Positions 33,917 through 42,884 of a stretch of DNA of 64,000 bases are shown in pieces. Origin of the DNA: Hymenobacter sp. BT730 (GTDB lineage: Bacteria > Bacteroidota > Bacteroidia > Cytophagales > Hymenobacteraceae); contig NZ_JAUOFB010000002.1 in NCBI RefSeq assembly GCF_030542105.1, positions 310,001 through 374,000 of the forward strand, in the 5' to 3' direction. Made by a program: the position numbers and the translations under genes. The notes beneath the pieces are model-generated. The model saw only the letters and a program-made list of their open reading frames with translations. It ran no database searches and was not told the DNA's origin. Position 1 is the first letter of the stretch. Every line of letters begins with the position of its first letter.

Positions 33917-34570
33917 TTGCTGCAAGCCATTAACATCCGCAAGAGTTACAACACGCTGGAAGTGCTCAAGGGCATCGACCTGACCATCAAGAAGTCAGAA
34001 ATCGTGTCGATAGTGGGGTCATCGGGAGCGGGCAAAAGCACGCTGCTGCACATTCTGGGCACTCTGGATACGCCGGATTCCGGCGAGGTGCTGTTTGATG
34101 GCGAAAACGTAAGTGCGCTGGGCCGCTCCAGCCTGGCCCGGTTCCGCAACCGCCACATTGGCTTTATCTTCCAGTTTCATAACCTGCTGCCCGAGTTCAC
34201 CGCCCTCGAAAACGTGTGCCTGCCGGCTTACCTGGCCGGCCGCTCCGAAAAGGAAACCCGCGTGCGGGCCCGCGAATTGCTAGGCATGCTCAACCTGGAG
34301 CGCCGCGCCGACCACAAGCCCTCTGAAATGAGCGGCGGCGAGCAGCAGCGTACGGCCGTAGCCCGCGCCCTTATCAACTCCCCGGAAATCATCTTTGCCG
34401 ATGAGCCCTCGGGCAACCTGGACTCCCAGAATGCCCAGGAACTGCACCAAATCTTCTTCCTGCTGCGCAAAGAGTTGGGCCAGACGTTTGTCATCGTGAC
34501 GCACAACGACCAGCTGGCCGCCATGGCCGACCGTACCATCACGATGAAAGACGGGTATATTTCTGAATAA
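33917..34570 (+). CDS. lolD: LolD-type ABC transporter ATPase
   Basis: 217 residues. Walker [10 protein letters not shown] (34-42), Q-loop [18 protein letters not shown], signature [15 protein letters not shown], Walker [14 protein letters not shown] and H-loop [20 protein letters not shown] and the small size place it in the LolD/MacB group, which drives lipoprotein release or other mechanotransmission. The only start in reasonable position is TTG 33917 (next CTG 33920); no in-frame ATG lies upstream before a stop at 33875-33877. No LolC/E-type permease is adjacent, so the partner is encoded elsewhere. Confidence 0.88.
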   Translation: MLQAINIRKSYNTLEVLKGIDLTIKKSEIVSIVGSSGAGKSTLLHILGTLDTPDSGEVLFDGENVSALGRSSLARFRNRHIGFIFQFHNLLPEFTALENVCLPAYLAGRSEKETRVRARELLGMLNLERRADHKPSEMSGGEQQRTAVARALINSPEIIFADEPSGNLDSQNAQELHQIFFLLRKELGQTFVIVTHNDQLAAMADRTITMKDGYISE

Positions 34571-34610
34571 CCTCCGCCGGCCGCCCCAGCAGGTGCGCCA
34601 GCAACAGCCA

Positions 34611-34665
34611 CGGGTCTTATTGCGTAGAAACCAACTGGTTATCGGCGCAGTAAGACCCGTTTTTT
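34611..34665 (+). terminator. Terminator of the LolD-type ATPase gene
   Basis: CGGGTCTTATTGCG (34611-34624) pairs with CGCAGTAAGACCCG (34646-34659), one G-U pair, followed by TTTTTT. Confidence 0.88.
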
Positions 34666-34857
34666 AGTGTCGTTGAGGTTAAGCCCGACAGAAATCAATT
34701 GTTGACTAACCTCGTTGGCTAAAGTGTCTGAAAAATATTTTGTAACTTATTGATAATCAACAGGAAAATTTACTAAAAAATGGTCTGTGTTTTGCACTTA
34801 TCAGGTGCCCGAGGGGTTATACACTAGAACAACAAAACGTATTAAAGGGAAGACATC

Positions 34858-35652
34858 ATGAACGAAGTAACCAAGAACACCAAAGAGCCAGCTCGGAAGA
34901 TGAAAGTCGAGAGCTACGATATTGCACGCTCCGACGAAACGCTGCACTTGGCCACGGACTTGGCCAAGTTCATCAAGGACAACAAGCTCACCACTTCGGT
35001 GCAGGGCAAGGAGTTCGTGAACGTGGAAGGCTGGCAGTATGCCGGCTCGCGCCTGGGCATTGTGCCCATCGTCGACCACGTCATCAATGTCTCGACTGAG
35101 TCAGAAATTAAATATCAGGCTAAAGTGACGCTGTTTGACATGCGCTCCGGCCATACGGTAGGGGCTGGCTTTGCCATCTGCTCCAATAAAGAGCAGGGAA
35201 AGAAGTTCTACCAGGAGTTTGCCATCATGAGCATGGCGCAAACGCGCGCTATCGGTAAAGCCTACCGGAACATTCTGGCCTGGATTATCCGCGCTGCCGG
35301 CTATGAGCCTACCCCAGCGGAGGAAATGGAGTACGGCGGTAACACGCCCGAGGTGAAAGCCGCTCCGGCTCCTGCTGCTGCCTCAGCTCAGGCCGCACCC
35401 ACGGCCATGAAAGCCGTGCCCGCTGAGCCCGTAGCCCCCGTTGCGGAACCTGCTCCGGCTGTAGCTTATGCTACGGCTGCGCAGAAGGAGGAAATCATCC
35501 GTCTGCTGAACCACCCGGTGATTACGCGTCAGGAGAAAACCAAAATGCTCCTGAACATCAACCGTCTGGATGAAGAGCGTGCCGTACAGGCCATTGCCAA
35601 GCTGAAAAAGGCCATTGAAGACCGTGAAAACGGCGAAACGGCCGCTGCGTAA
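34858..35652 (+). CDS. Conserved protein, candidate Rad52/ERF-like DNA-annealing family
   Basis: 264 residues. A conserved domain (about 55-165) has GWQYAGSRLGIVPIV, a beta-rich EIKYQAKVTLFDMRSG segment and the motif SMAQTRAIGKAYRNILAWI followed by AGYEPTPAEEM. This W...G...GI.P / SMAQTRA...TPAEEM pattern occurs in bacterial and phage proteins sometimes linked to single-strand annealing proteins of the ERF/Rad52 kind; I rate this as suggestive. An A/P-rich linker (about 178-215) follows, then a helical C-terminal domain (QKEEIIRLLNHPVITRQEK...). Monocistronic, AT-rich upstream region of about 190 bases, strong terminator. It could act in DNA repair or recombination. Confidence 0.6.
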   Translation: MNEVTKNTKEPARKMKVESYDIARSDETLHLATDLAKFIKDNKLTTSVQGKEFVNVEGWQYAGSRLGIVPIVDHVINVSTESEIKYQAKVTLFDMRSGHTVGAGFAICSNKEQGKKFYQEFAIMSMAQTRAIGKAYRNILAWIIRAAGYEPTPAEEMEYGGNTPEVKAAPAPAAASAQAAPTAMKAVPAEPVAPVAEPAPAVAYATAAQKEEIIRLLNHPVITRQEKTKMLLNINRLDEERAVQAIAKLKKAIEDRENGETAAA

Positions 35653-35679
35653 CCTTCAGCCTGAAGTCTATATTTAAAG

Positions 35680-35708
35680 CCCGGTTCTGCTTAGAGCCGG
35701 GTTTTTTT
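35680..35708 (+). terminator. Rho-independent terminator
   Basis: CCCGGTTCT (35680-35688) and AGAGCCGGG (35693-35701) with loop GCTT, then seven T. Ends the gene 34858-35652. Confidence 0.88.
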
Positions 35709-35795
35709 ATGCGCTTCAGTTTGAAGAGTGGTGATATATGTCATCGTTTTTTGACGATGTTCTCAGGATATTAACCTGATTATCATCCCTATAAT

Positions 35796-38351
35796 ATGTC
35801 TGTCACTACTTCTCGGGCTGCCATCCTTGAAAGTACTGCTAAGCAGATGCCGCCCGGCCTCACGCCCGCTGAAGTACAACAGCAGCGTCAGCGCTTCGGC
35901 CCCAATAAGCTCACCGACAACGCTGGCAACCGCACCTGGCAGATTCTGCGCGGGGTAGTTACCGAGCCCATGTTTGTGCTGCTAGTGGTTACGGCGGGCG
36001 TGTATATGATGATTGGCAGCTACCAGGAGGGCTTCACCATGCTGGGCGCCATTGTTCTGGTGGCGGGTATCTCGCTCTATCAGGAAGCGCGCAGCGACAA
36101 GGCCCTGCGTGCCCTGCAGCAGCTCTCGCAGCCCCTGGCTCACGTGCGCCGCGCTGGCGAACTGATAGATGTGCGGGCCGAAGACGTGGTAGTGGGGGAT
36201 GTGCTCCTGATATCAGAAGGGGAGCAGGTAGTGGCTGATGGCCTGGTGCTGGAAGCCCACGACGCGCAGGCGGATGAATCCTTTCTAACCGGGGAGTCTT
36301 TGCCCGTAGACAAGGCAGCCGATGGCACGCAGGCCGTGTACCTGGGCTCTACGCTCACCAGCGGGGCCATGTGGGCCCGCATAACGGCCGTGGGCAGCCA
36401 AACCCGGCTGGGGAAAATTGGGGGCCTGATGCAGGCAGTGAAACCGGAGCAAACACCTTTGCAGCGGCAAATTGCCGTGTTTGTACGCCGCATGGCGCTG
36501 ATCGGTAGTGGGGCTTTTGTGCTGGTGTTCGGGTATAACTGGTGGGAGTCGGGTAGTCTGGTGCACGGCCTGCTTCATGGGCTGGCGCTGGCCATGGCGG
36601 TGCTGCCGGAGGAAATACCGGTGGCCCTCTCCACCTTCATGGCCCTGGGCGCGTGGCGGCTGATGAAGCAGGGGATTCTCACCAAACAGCCGCAAACGGT
36701 AGAGGCGCTGGGCTCGGCCACCGTTATCGGGGTCGATAAAACCGGCACGCTCACCCAAAACCGCATGACGCTCACCCGCGCCTACTGCCCCGGCGACAAC
36801 GCCCCCTGGGATATACAGCCGGAAAAGGGACTAAACCCCGCCCAGGCCCGCCTGCTGGCCACCGCCATGTGGGCCAGCGAACCGCAGCCCTTCGACCCCA
36901 TGGAAAAAGCCCTGCACGAAGCGTATGCCCGGTTTTGTTCGGTGGATGAGCGGCCCCACTTTCAGCTGGTGCACGAGTACCCGCTGGGTGGTCACCCACC
37001 CATGATGACCCACGTTTTCGCCGCGGCCGATGGCCGTAAGATCATAGCCTGCAAAGGGGCGCCCGAAGGCATTATGGTGCTTAGCCATCTTTCCACGGCA
37101 GAACAGCAGGCAACCCAACAAGCATTGGAAACCCTCACGACTGTGGGTCTGCGGGTGTTAGGTGCGGCCTGGAGTGAGTATGCCGGCCACGAATACCCGG
37201 AACAGCAGCAGGATTTCTCTTGGCAATTCGCGGGCCTGGTAGGCTTCAGCGACCCACCCAAGGAAAACATTGCCCAGGTACTGGAACAGTTCTACCAGGC
37301 CGGCATCGAAGTAAAAATTATTACCGGCGACAATGCCGTAACGGCCGCAGCCATTGCCCGGCAGATTGGTTTCCGTCACCCCGAGCCCGTACTCACCGGC
37401 GCCGAAGTCATGGCCTTGGAAGATACTGCCCTGACCCAGCGCGTAAAGCAGGTAGGCCTGTACGCCCGCATGTTCCCGGAAGCCAAGCTGCGCGTTATTA
37501 ACGCCCTGAAAGCTAACGGCGAAGTAACCGCCATGACCGGCGACGGAGTAAACGACGGGCCCGCTCTGAAAGCCGCGCACATCGGCATTGCCATGGGCCA
37601 TCGCGGCACGGAACTGGCCCGGCAGGCGGCTTCCCTGGTGTTGTTGGATGATGACCTGAGCCGCATGGTCACGGCCATAGGGTTTGGCCGCCGCATTTAC
37701 GATAACCTCAAAAAAGCCGTTCAGTACATTATTTCCATCCACATCCCGCTCATTCTCACGGTGCTGGTGCCGTCGTTGCTGGCTTGGAAGTACCCGGCGC
37801 TATTCGGGCCGGTGCACGTTATTTTCTTGGAGCTTCTGATGGGGCCTACCTGTTCCATCGTGTTCGAAAACGAGCCAATGGAAGCGGGTACCATGCTGGA
37901 AAAACCCCGCCCGGTTTCGGATACGTTTCTCTCGTTTCGGGAGCTGGGCTTAAGCATCGTGCAGGGGAGTGTGGTGGCGGCCGGCGTGCTAGGCGTGTAC
38001 TTCTATTCCCTGCAAGTAGCGCACCCCGAAACCCTGACCCGCACGCTGGTCTTCACCACGCTGGTGCTGGCCAATATTGTGCTGACGCTGGTCTGCCGCT
38101 CCCGCCACCTCACTGTGCTTACCACGCTACGCTACCGGAACCCGCTGGTGCCCCTGGCGCTGGGTATCACGCTGGTGCTGCTGGTAGTTTGTCTCACATT
38201 TAGCCCCATGCAGCATCTGTTCCAGCTGCAGCCGCTCACGCTCCGGCAATTGACAATATGCACAGCAGTAGCGTTGGTAAGTGTGGGCTGGTTTGAGGTA
38301 TATAAAGCCGTTCGGTACCGCGGCGCAGATGCCATTGAAAGAAAATCCTGA
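35796..38351 (+). CDS. P-type cation-transporting ATPase (Ca2+-ATPase-like, P2)
   Basis: 851 residues. N-terminal cation-ATPase domain (GLTPAEVQQQRQRFGPNKLT), actuator TGES (165-168), membrane helix 4 with PEEIP (271-275), phosphorylation site Asp314 in DKTGTLTQN, and hinge TGDGVNDGPALKAA. PEEIPVAL in helix 4 and the Cation_ATPase_C region with about four C-terminal helices (IPLILTVLVPSLLAW, VIFLELLMGP) fit the P2A-like bacterial Ca2+ or related divalent pumps. It is somewhat shorter than typical P2A enzymes (about 880-900). It probably exports Ca2+ or Mn2+. Monocistronic, with 143 bases upstream. Confidence 0.9.
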   Translation: MSVTTSRAAILESTAKQMPPGLTPAEVQQQRQRFGPNKLTDNAGNRTWQILRGVVTEPMFVLLVVTAGVYMMIGSYQEGFTMLGAIVLVAGISLYQEARSDKALRALQQLSQPLAHVRRAGELIDVRAEDVVVGDVLLISEGEQVVADGLVLEAHDAQADESFLTGESLPVDKAADGTQAVYLGSTLTSGAMWARITAVGSQTRLGKIGGLMQAVKPEQTPLQRQIAVFVRRMALIGSGAFVLVFGYNWWESGSLVHGLLHGLALAMAVLPEEIPVALSTFMALGAWRLMKQGILTKQPQTVEALGSATVIGVDKTGTLTQNRMTLTRAYCPGDNAPWDIQPEKGLNPAQARLLATAMWASEPQPFDPMEKALHEAYARFCSVDERPHFQLVHEYPLGGHPPMMTHVFAAADGRKIIACKGAPEGIMVLSHLSTAEQQATQQALETLTTVGLRVLGAAWSEYAGHEYPEQQQDFSWQFAGLVGFSDPPKENIAQVLEQFYQAGIEVKIITGDNAVTAAAIARQIGFRHPEPVLTGAEVMALEDTALTQRVKQVGLYARMFPEAKLRVINALKANGEVTAMTGDGVNDGPALKAAHIGIAMGHRGTELARQAASLVLLDDDLSRMVTAIGFGRRIYDNLKKAVQYIISIHIPLILTVLVPSLLAWKYPALFGPVHVIFLELLMGPTCSIVFENEPMEAGTMLEKPRPVSDTFLSFRELGLSIVQGSVVAAGVLGVYFYSLQVAHPETLTRTLVFTTLVLANIVLTLVCRSRHLTVLTTLRYRNPLVPLALGITLVLLVVCLTFSPMQHLFQLQPLTLRQLTICTAVALVSVGWFEVYKAVRYRGADAIERKS

Positions 38352-38394
38352 CGGTCTAAATGCAGCAAAAGGCCCAGCTAGAAAATACCTTGCC

Positions 38395-38426
38395 TTTGAG
38401 GCGCGGGGCAATCGGTGTTACCTTCG
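38395..38426 (+). promoter_or_regulatory. recQ promoter (TTTG - N20 - TAccTTcG)
   Basis: TTTG (38395-38398), 20 bases, then TACCTTCG (38419-38426), one mismatch from TAnnTTTG. ATG 38433 begins six bases after the box, implying a nearly leaderless mRNA and supporting that start over GTG 38415, which would lie upstream of the transcript. Confidence 0.6.
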
Positions 38427-38432
38427 TGGTCT

Positions 38433-40352
38433 ATGCCGCACCCCACCGACGACATTCTGCACGTATTGCGCCAGACGTGGGGGCACACCCAGTTCCGGCC
38501 GCTGCAGGAGGACATTATCCGGTCGGTGCTGGCGGGGCAGGACACGCTGGCCCTGCTGCCCACAGGCGGTGGCAAAAGCATCTGCTTTCAGGTGCCGGCA
38601 CTAGCCCGGCCGGGCCTGTGCCTGGTGGTCTCCCCGCTTATTGCCCTGATGAAGGACCAGGTGGAAAACCTTCGCAAGCGGGGCATCAAGGCCGAGGCCG
38701 TTTTCTCTGGCATGACCCACACCGAAATTGACCAGACGCTGGACAACTGCGTGTACGGCCCGGTGAAGTTCCTCTACGTGAGCCCGGAGCGGCTGCTGAC
38801 GGATATGTTCCGGGCACGCGTGGGCAAGATGAAGGTAAGCCTGCTGGCCGTAGATGAGGCCCACTGCCTTTCCCAATGGGGCTACGATTTTCGCCCGCCG
38901 TACCTGAAAATTGCAGAGCTGCGTGAACTGCTGCCCGGCGTACCCTGCATTGCCCTCACGGCTACCGCCACCGAGCAGGTGCGCCAGGATATTGTGGAAA
39001 AGCTGCATTTCGGGGCCACGCACCGGGTATTTCAGCAAAGCTTTGCCCGACCTAATCTCTCTTATTCGGTCTTGAGCACGGAAGACAAGCTTAAGCGGTT
39101 GCTGGAAGTAGTGCGCGGGGTAGGGGCCGAGAAAACGAGCATTGTATACGCCCGTACCCGTCGGCAGACGGAAGATACCGCCGCTTTCCTGCAGCAGTAC
39201 AACGTAGCCGCCGCCGCCTACCACGCCGGTCTGCCCGCCGAGCAGCGCACCCGCACCCAGCAGGATTGGATGGCCAACAAAACGCGCTGCATCGTGGCTA
39301 CCAACGCCTTCGGTATGGGCATCGATAAGCCTGATGTGCGCCTGGTAGTGCACCTGGATGCGCCCGACAACCTGGAGGCCTACTACCAGGAAGCCGGCCG
39401 CGCAGGCCGAGACGAGAAGTATGCCTTTGCCGTGCTGCTCTCCGGCCCCAATGATGCCGACGAGCTGCGCCGCCGCACCCGGCAGGCCTACCCGCCGTTG
39501 GACGTGGTGCGCCGCGTGTACCAGGCCCTGGCCAACTTCTCCCGCACAGCCGTGGGCGGCGGTGAGCTGGTTGCCTTCGATTTTGACCTGCAGCAGTTCG
39601 CCGAAACCTACCGCCTCAAGGCCCTGGATGCGCACAACAGCCTGCGCACGCTGGCTCGGGAAGGCTTCGTGCAGCTGAACGAAGCCGTGAACAACCCGGC
39701 TCGGGTGCACATCCCCATCAACCACACCGACCTGTACCGCTTCCAGGTAGCCAACCAGCAGCACGACCAGCTCATCAAGAGCCTGCTGCGCTTTAATGGC
39801 GGCGAGCTGTTCGCGGGCTTCCAGCGGATATCTGAAAACAGCCTGGCCCAGCACCTGAAGCTAAGCGTGGTGGATGTGCGCAAGATGCTTTTGTTCCTGC
39901 ACCGCTCGGGCATCATCCAGTACCAGCCCAAGCACGAGTCGCCGCAAGCGCTGTTTACCACGCCGCGCTTTGATGCCGACAAGCTTCCGCTGGACGAGAA
40001 GCGCTTGCTGCAGGCACAGGAACTCGCGGTGCATAAAACAGAGTCCGTCATTCGGTACACTGCCGGCGGGCGTTGCCGTCAGCAGCTGTTGCTGGAGTAT
40101 TTTGGCGAGCTGGATGCGCCGGCTTGCGGCGTGTGCAACATCTGCTTGGCTAAAAAGAAAGCCAAGCAGGACGCCGCGCCTACGCCTGCGCTGCGGGAAC
40201 AACTGCTTAAGCTCCTTCGCACCACCCCGCAAACCCCGCGGGAAGTGCTGGTGCATTTCGTACCGGGACAGGCTTCAGTAGTGACGGAGTTGTTGCGGGA
40301 GTTGGTAGAGCTAGGCGAGCTAAAATACGCGCCTGATGGAAGGTTGGGGTAG
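38433..40352 (+). CDS. recQ: ATP-dependent DNA helicase RecQ
   Basis: 639 residues from ATG 38433. SF2 helicase core: motif 0 FRPLQEDII, Walker A LPTGGGKS (42-49), DEAH (141-144) with the aromatic-rich loop CLSQWGYDFRP, motif V ATNAFGMGIDKPDVR and motif VI YYQEAGRAGRD. The RecQ zinc-binding domain is visible as GRCRQQLLLEYFGE ... CGVCNIC. A winged-helix RQC part follows. The usual HRDC domain is not obvious, as in several short RecQ proteins. It unwinds DNA 3' to 5' in recombination and fork repair. Ends near a large inverted repeat. Confidence 0.95.
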   Translation: MPHPTDDILHVLRQTWGHTQFRPLQEDIIRSVLAGQDTLALLPTGGGKSICFQVPALARPGLCLVVSPLIALMKDQVENLRKRGIKAEAVFSGMTHTEIDQTLDNCVYGPVKFLYVSPERLLTDMFRARVGKMKVSLLAVDEAHCLSQWGYDFRPPYLKIAELRELLPGVPCIALTATATEQVRQDIVEKLHFGATHRVFQQSFARPNLSYSVLSTEDKLKRLLEVVRGVGAEKTSIVYARTRRQTEDTAAFLQQYNVAAAAYHAGLPAEQRTRTQQDWMANKTRCIVATNAFGMGIDKPDVRLVVHLDAPDNLEAYYQEAGRAGRDEKYAFAVLLSGPNDADELRRRTRQAYPPLDVVRRVYQALANFSRTAVGGGELVAFDFDLQQFAETYRLKALDAHNSLRTLAREGFVQLNEAVNNPARVHIPINHTDLYRFQVANQQHDQLIKSLLRFNGGELFAGFQRISENSLAQHLKLSVVDVRKMLLFLHRSGIIQYQPKHESPQALFTTPRFDADKLPLDEKRLLQAQELAVHKTESVIRYTAGGRCRQQLLLEYFGELDAPACGVCNICLAKKKAKQDAAPTPALREQLLKLLRTTPQTPREVLVHFVPGQASVVTELLRELVELGELKYAPDGRLG

Positions 40353-40374
40353 AGATGGTACTCGTTTTCTAAAC

Positions 40375-40466
40375 CGTCATGCTGAGCGCAGTGGAAGCAT
40401 CTCGCGTGCTGAGGTTGTGGAGGTATACCACACTAGCGAGATGCTTCCACTGCGCTCAGCATGACG
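40375..40466. repeat. Perfect 31-bp inverted repeat (palindromic intergenic element)
   Basis: The arm at 40375-40405 starts CGTCATGCTGAGCGCAGTGG and ends AAGCATCTCGC. It is exactly repeated in inverse at 40436-40466. The 30-base centre carries a further TGTGG/CCACA pairing. It lies 22 bases past the recQ stop, has no T-run and is separate from the following terminator. Size and form suggest a REP/MITE-like genomic repeat. Confidence 0.85.
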
Positions 40467-40481
40467 TTCATTTTCATTAGA

Positions 40482-40532
40482 AAAAGGCCGCTCCGGCTGT
40501 TCCTTTTACAAGAGCAACCAGAGCGGCCTTTT
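40482..40532. terminator. Bidirectional terminator
   Basis: AAAAGGCCGCTC (40482-40493) pairs with GAGCGGCCTTTT (40521-40532), with A/T flanks for both directions. It serves recQ (plus) and the DJ-1/PfpI gene (minus). Confidence 0.85.
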
Positions 40533-40553
40533 ATGCATTTGAAAAAGCTAAAC

Positions 40554-41234
40554 CTACTTAGCCAGTTGCTTCAGCAACTCTTTGGCGGCGGGCTCGGAGG
40601 AGGCCGGGTTCTGGCCGGTAATCAGGTTGCCGGCGGTTACGATGTAGGGCTGCCAGTCGGCGCCTTTGGAGTAGTTGCCGCCGTTCTGCTTCAGCATGTC
40701 TTCCACCAGGAAGGGCACTACGTTGGTCAACTGCACCGCTTCTTCCTCGGTGTTGGTGAAGCCAGTCACTGATTTACCTTTCACGATGGAGCTGCCATCG
40801 GCGGCTTTCACGTGGCGCAGCACGCCGGGGGCGTGGCATACGGCCGCTACGGGCTTGTCGGCAGCATACATCGTTTCAATCAGCTCAATCGACTTTTTGT
40901 CTTCGGCCAGATCCCACAGCGGGCCGTGGCCGCCAGGGTAGAACACGGCGTCAAAATCAGCTGCCGAAACGCTGACCAGCTTCACCGTATTGGCCAGGGC
41001 CTTTTGGGCTTCGGGGTCTTTTTTGAACCGCTCGGTTGCTTCGGTCTGGGCGCTGGGGTCGTCGCTCTTGGGGTCCAGCGGGGGCTGGCCGCCGGCGGGA
41101 GAGGCCAGCGTGAGAGTAGCACCGGCATCTTTGAACACGTAATACGGCGCCGCAAATTCTTCCAGCCAGAAGCCGGTTTTATGGCCCGTATTTCCCAGTT
41201 GATCGTGGGAGGTCAATACCATCAGTATGTTCAT
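40554..41234 (-). CDS. DJ-1/PfpI family protein (Hsp31/glyoxalase III-like)
   Basis: 226 residues. The nucleophile elbow AVCHAPGVL carries Cys133 followed by His134. Glu25/Glu26 in TGFWLEEFAAPY supply the conserved acid, and VFYPGGHGPLWDL is the glycine-rich loop of class I glutamine-amidotransferase-like proteins. The TGFWLEE ... HGPLWD combination fits the Hsp31-like group, which shows glutathione-independent glyoxalase (methylglyoxal to lactate) or chaperone activity. It is the last of a minus-strand group of stress genes, about 97 bases after the MDR gene. Confidence 0.9.
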   Translation of the reverse strand: MNILMVLTSHDQLGNTGHKTGFWLEEFAAPYYVFKDAGATLTLASPAGGQPPLDPKSDDPSAQTEATERFKKDPEAQKALANTVKLVSVSAADFDAVFYPGGHGPLWDLAEDKKSIELIETMYAADKPVAAVCHAPGVLRHVKAADGSSIVKGKSVTGFTNTEEEAVQLTNVVPFLVEDMLKQNGGNYSKGADWQPYIVTAGNLITGQNPASSEPAAKELLKQLAK

Positions 41235-41331
41235 GGTTGCTTGTGGTAAGGTGAAAGAAAGGTGTAGGATGAATTAGTGCAGGTAAAGGGCATAAGCCTA
41301 TACGCAGCCGGAGTTGCACGCTACTGAATTA

Positions 41332-42324
41332 CTAGGCAACTTTCACAATTGCCTTGCCGGTGTTTTCGCCCTGAAACAAGCCCATGAAAGCAGCCGGCAG
41401 CTGGTCGAAGCCTTCGGTAATGGTTTCCTCTGCCTGCAGCTTGCCCTGCTGATACCACTCGGCAAGGTGCTGAATGCCCTCGGGCCAGCGGTCCAGGTAG
41501 TCGCTCACAATAAAGCCTTTCAACAGCGCGCTGGTCTTGAGTAACTTGGGCTCCGGGCGCGGGCCGATGGGCACCGAGGTAGCGTTATACATCGAAATCT
41601 GACCGCAAAGGGCAATGCGGGCGTGCTTGTTCAACAGGTCGTAAACGGCATCCGTAATAGCACCGCCCACATTATCGAAGTAGCAATCCACACCGTTGGG
41701 GGCCGCGGCCGCCAGGGCTTGCGCTATGTCCGGGGTGGTTTTGTAATTGATGGCCTCATCGAAGCCCAGTTGTTTGAGGTAGGCTAACTTATCATCGGAG
41801 CCGGCGGTGCCTATGACGCGGGCGCCTTTGATTTTGGCCAGCTGGCCCACCACCATGCCCACGGCACCGGCTGCCCCAGACACCACGACCGTTTCGCCGG
41901 GCTTGGGCTGACAGATATCCAGCAGGCCGAAATAAGCGGTGAGGCCCGTCATGCCCAGCAGGCCCAGGTAGTAGCTGAGGGGTGCCTGGTTGGTGGGCAC
42001 GCGGGTGAGCCCCTGCCCCCCGGACACGCTGTATTCCTGCCAGGGCAGGTTGCCTACTACCACGCTGCCTACCGGCAACTGCTCGTTGTGGCTTTCGACC
42101 ACTTCGGCTACTACGCCCCCACTGATAGGCTGCCCCACTTCAAACGGCGCCACGTAGGATTTGCCGGCGCTCATGCGGCCCCGCATATAAGGGTCTACGG
42201 AAGCATAGCGCATTTTCAGCAGCACCTGTCCGGCCTGGGGCTGCGGGATGTCGTGTTCTTCAAAACGAAAAGTATCGAGGGTAGGCTCGCCCTGTGGGCG
42301 ACTGGCCAGCAGTATGGTTTTCAT
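41332..42324 (-). CDS. NADP-dependent MDR oxidoreductase (curcumin/leukotriene B4 reductase type)
   Basis: 330 residues of the zinc-free MDR family. The N-terminus has RFEEHDIPQPQAGQVLLKMRYASVDPYMRGRM, in which SVDPYMRGRM is the family signature. The Rossmann motif is SGAAGAVGMVVGQLAK, with DCYFDNVGG after it. Such enzymes reduce alpha,beta-unsaturated ketones and aldehydes with NADPH, detoxifying reactive carbonyls. Between Ohr and DJ-1/PfpI genes on the same strand, it fits an oxidative or electrophile stress group. Confidence 0.92.
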   Translation of the reverse strand: MKTILLASRPQGEPTLDTFRFEEHDIPQPQAGQVLLKMRYASVDPYMRGRMSAGKSYVAPFEVGQPISGGVVAEVVESHNEQLPVGSVVVGNLPWQEYSVSGGQGLTRVPTNQAPLSYYLGLLGMTGLTAYFGLLDICQPKPGETVVVSGAAGAVGMVVGQLAKIKGARVIGTAGSDDKLAYLKQLGFDEAINYKTTPDIAQALAAAAPNGVDCYFDNVGGAITDAVYDLLNKHARIALCGQISMYNATSVPIGPRPEPKLLKTSALLKGFIVSDYLDRWPEGIQHLAEWYQQGKLQAEETITEGFDQLPAAFMGLFQGENTGKAIVKVA

Positions 42325-42361
42325 AGGATTGGTGTTGCAGGAATGAGGTAATACGAAAGCG

Positions 42362-42403
42362 GGAGCCCGCAGAAACCAGAAAATTCTGGCCTCTGCGGGC
42401 TCC
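42362..42403 (-). terminator. Long stem-loop downstream of ohr
   Basis: GGAGCCCGCAGA (42362-42373) pairs with TCTGCGGGCTCC (42392-42403), with an inner CAGAA/TTCTG pairing. It lies 16 bases past the ohr stop. A T-run (CCTTTTATTT) follows only on the plus strand, so termination of the minus-strand ohr transcript may be partial. Confidence 0.55.
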
Positions 42404-42418
42404 TTTTATTTCGCCAGA

Positions 42419-42853
42419 CTAGTTGTTGGTGGTAGTGTGCAGATTCACCTCAATGTTGCCGCGGGTAGCGCGAGAGTAGGGGCAAATCTGGTGAGCTGCT
42501 TCTACTAGGTCTTCTGCCTGGCTCTGCGCCACGCCGGGAATATTCACGTGCAGGTCGGCGGAAATGCCAAACCCACCGTCTTCTGCTTTGCCAAAACCGA
42601 TGAGACCCTCTACCGTTACACCCTCCAGCCGCACACCGGCCTGGCGGGCGGCTACGCCCAGTGCGCCTTCAAAGCAGGCAGCGTAGCCAGCAGCAAAGAG
42701 CTGCTCGGGATTGGTAGCGCCGGCTTTGCCGGGGCCGCCCATAGCTTTGGGCGTGCTCAGAGCAATGTTCAGCACTTCATCGTTGGAAGAAACGTGGCCG
42801 TCGCGGCCGCCTTTTGCTTTGGCTTGCGCCGTGAAGATTTTCTCGATTTTCAT
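42419..42853 (-). CDS. ohr: Organic hydroperoxide resistance protein Ohr
   Basis: 144 residues. Catalytic cysteines Cys60 (AAGYAACFEGAL) and Cys124 (ICPYSRATRGN); the conserved Arg17 (KGGRDGHV) and Glu50 (TNPEQLF) complete the Ohr active site. It reduces lipid and organic peroxides with lipoylated-protein reductants. The MarR-type gene 31 bases upstream on the same strand encodes its likely peroxide sensor OhrR, so the pair should be co-transcribed and peroxide-induced. Confidence 0.95.
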   Translation of the reverse strand: MKIEKIFTAQAKAKGGRDGHVSSNDEVLNIALSTPKAMGGPGKAGATNPEQLFAAGYAACFEGALGVAARQAGVRLEGVTVEGLIGFGKAEDGGFGISADLHVNIPGVAQSQAEDLVEAAHQICPYSRATRGNIEVNLHTTTNN

Positions 42854-42884
42854 CAGAAACTGAAAGGAAGAGTGGTTGGAAAAA

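Noticed and set aside
36140..36493. Cysteine/serine-rich minus-strand frame opposite the P-type ATPase
   Set aside because: Shadow frame; the ATPase motifs TGES, DKTGT and TGDGVND are continuous on the plus strand.
38601..39854. 417-codon open frame antisense to recQ
   Set aside because: RecQ motifs are continuous on the plus strand; the antisense frame is an effect of codon bias.
40375..40466. Inverted repeat read as the recQ terminator
   Set aside because: No T-run follows, the loop is 30 bases, and a standard bidirectional terminator lies just downstream (40482-40532).
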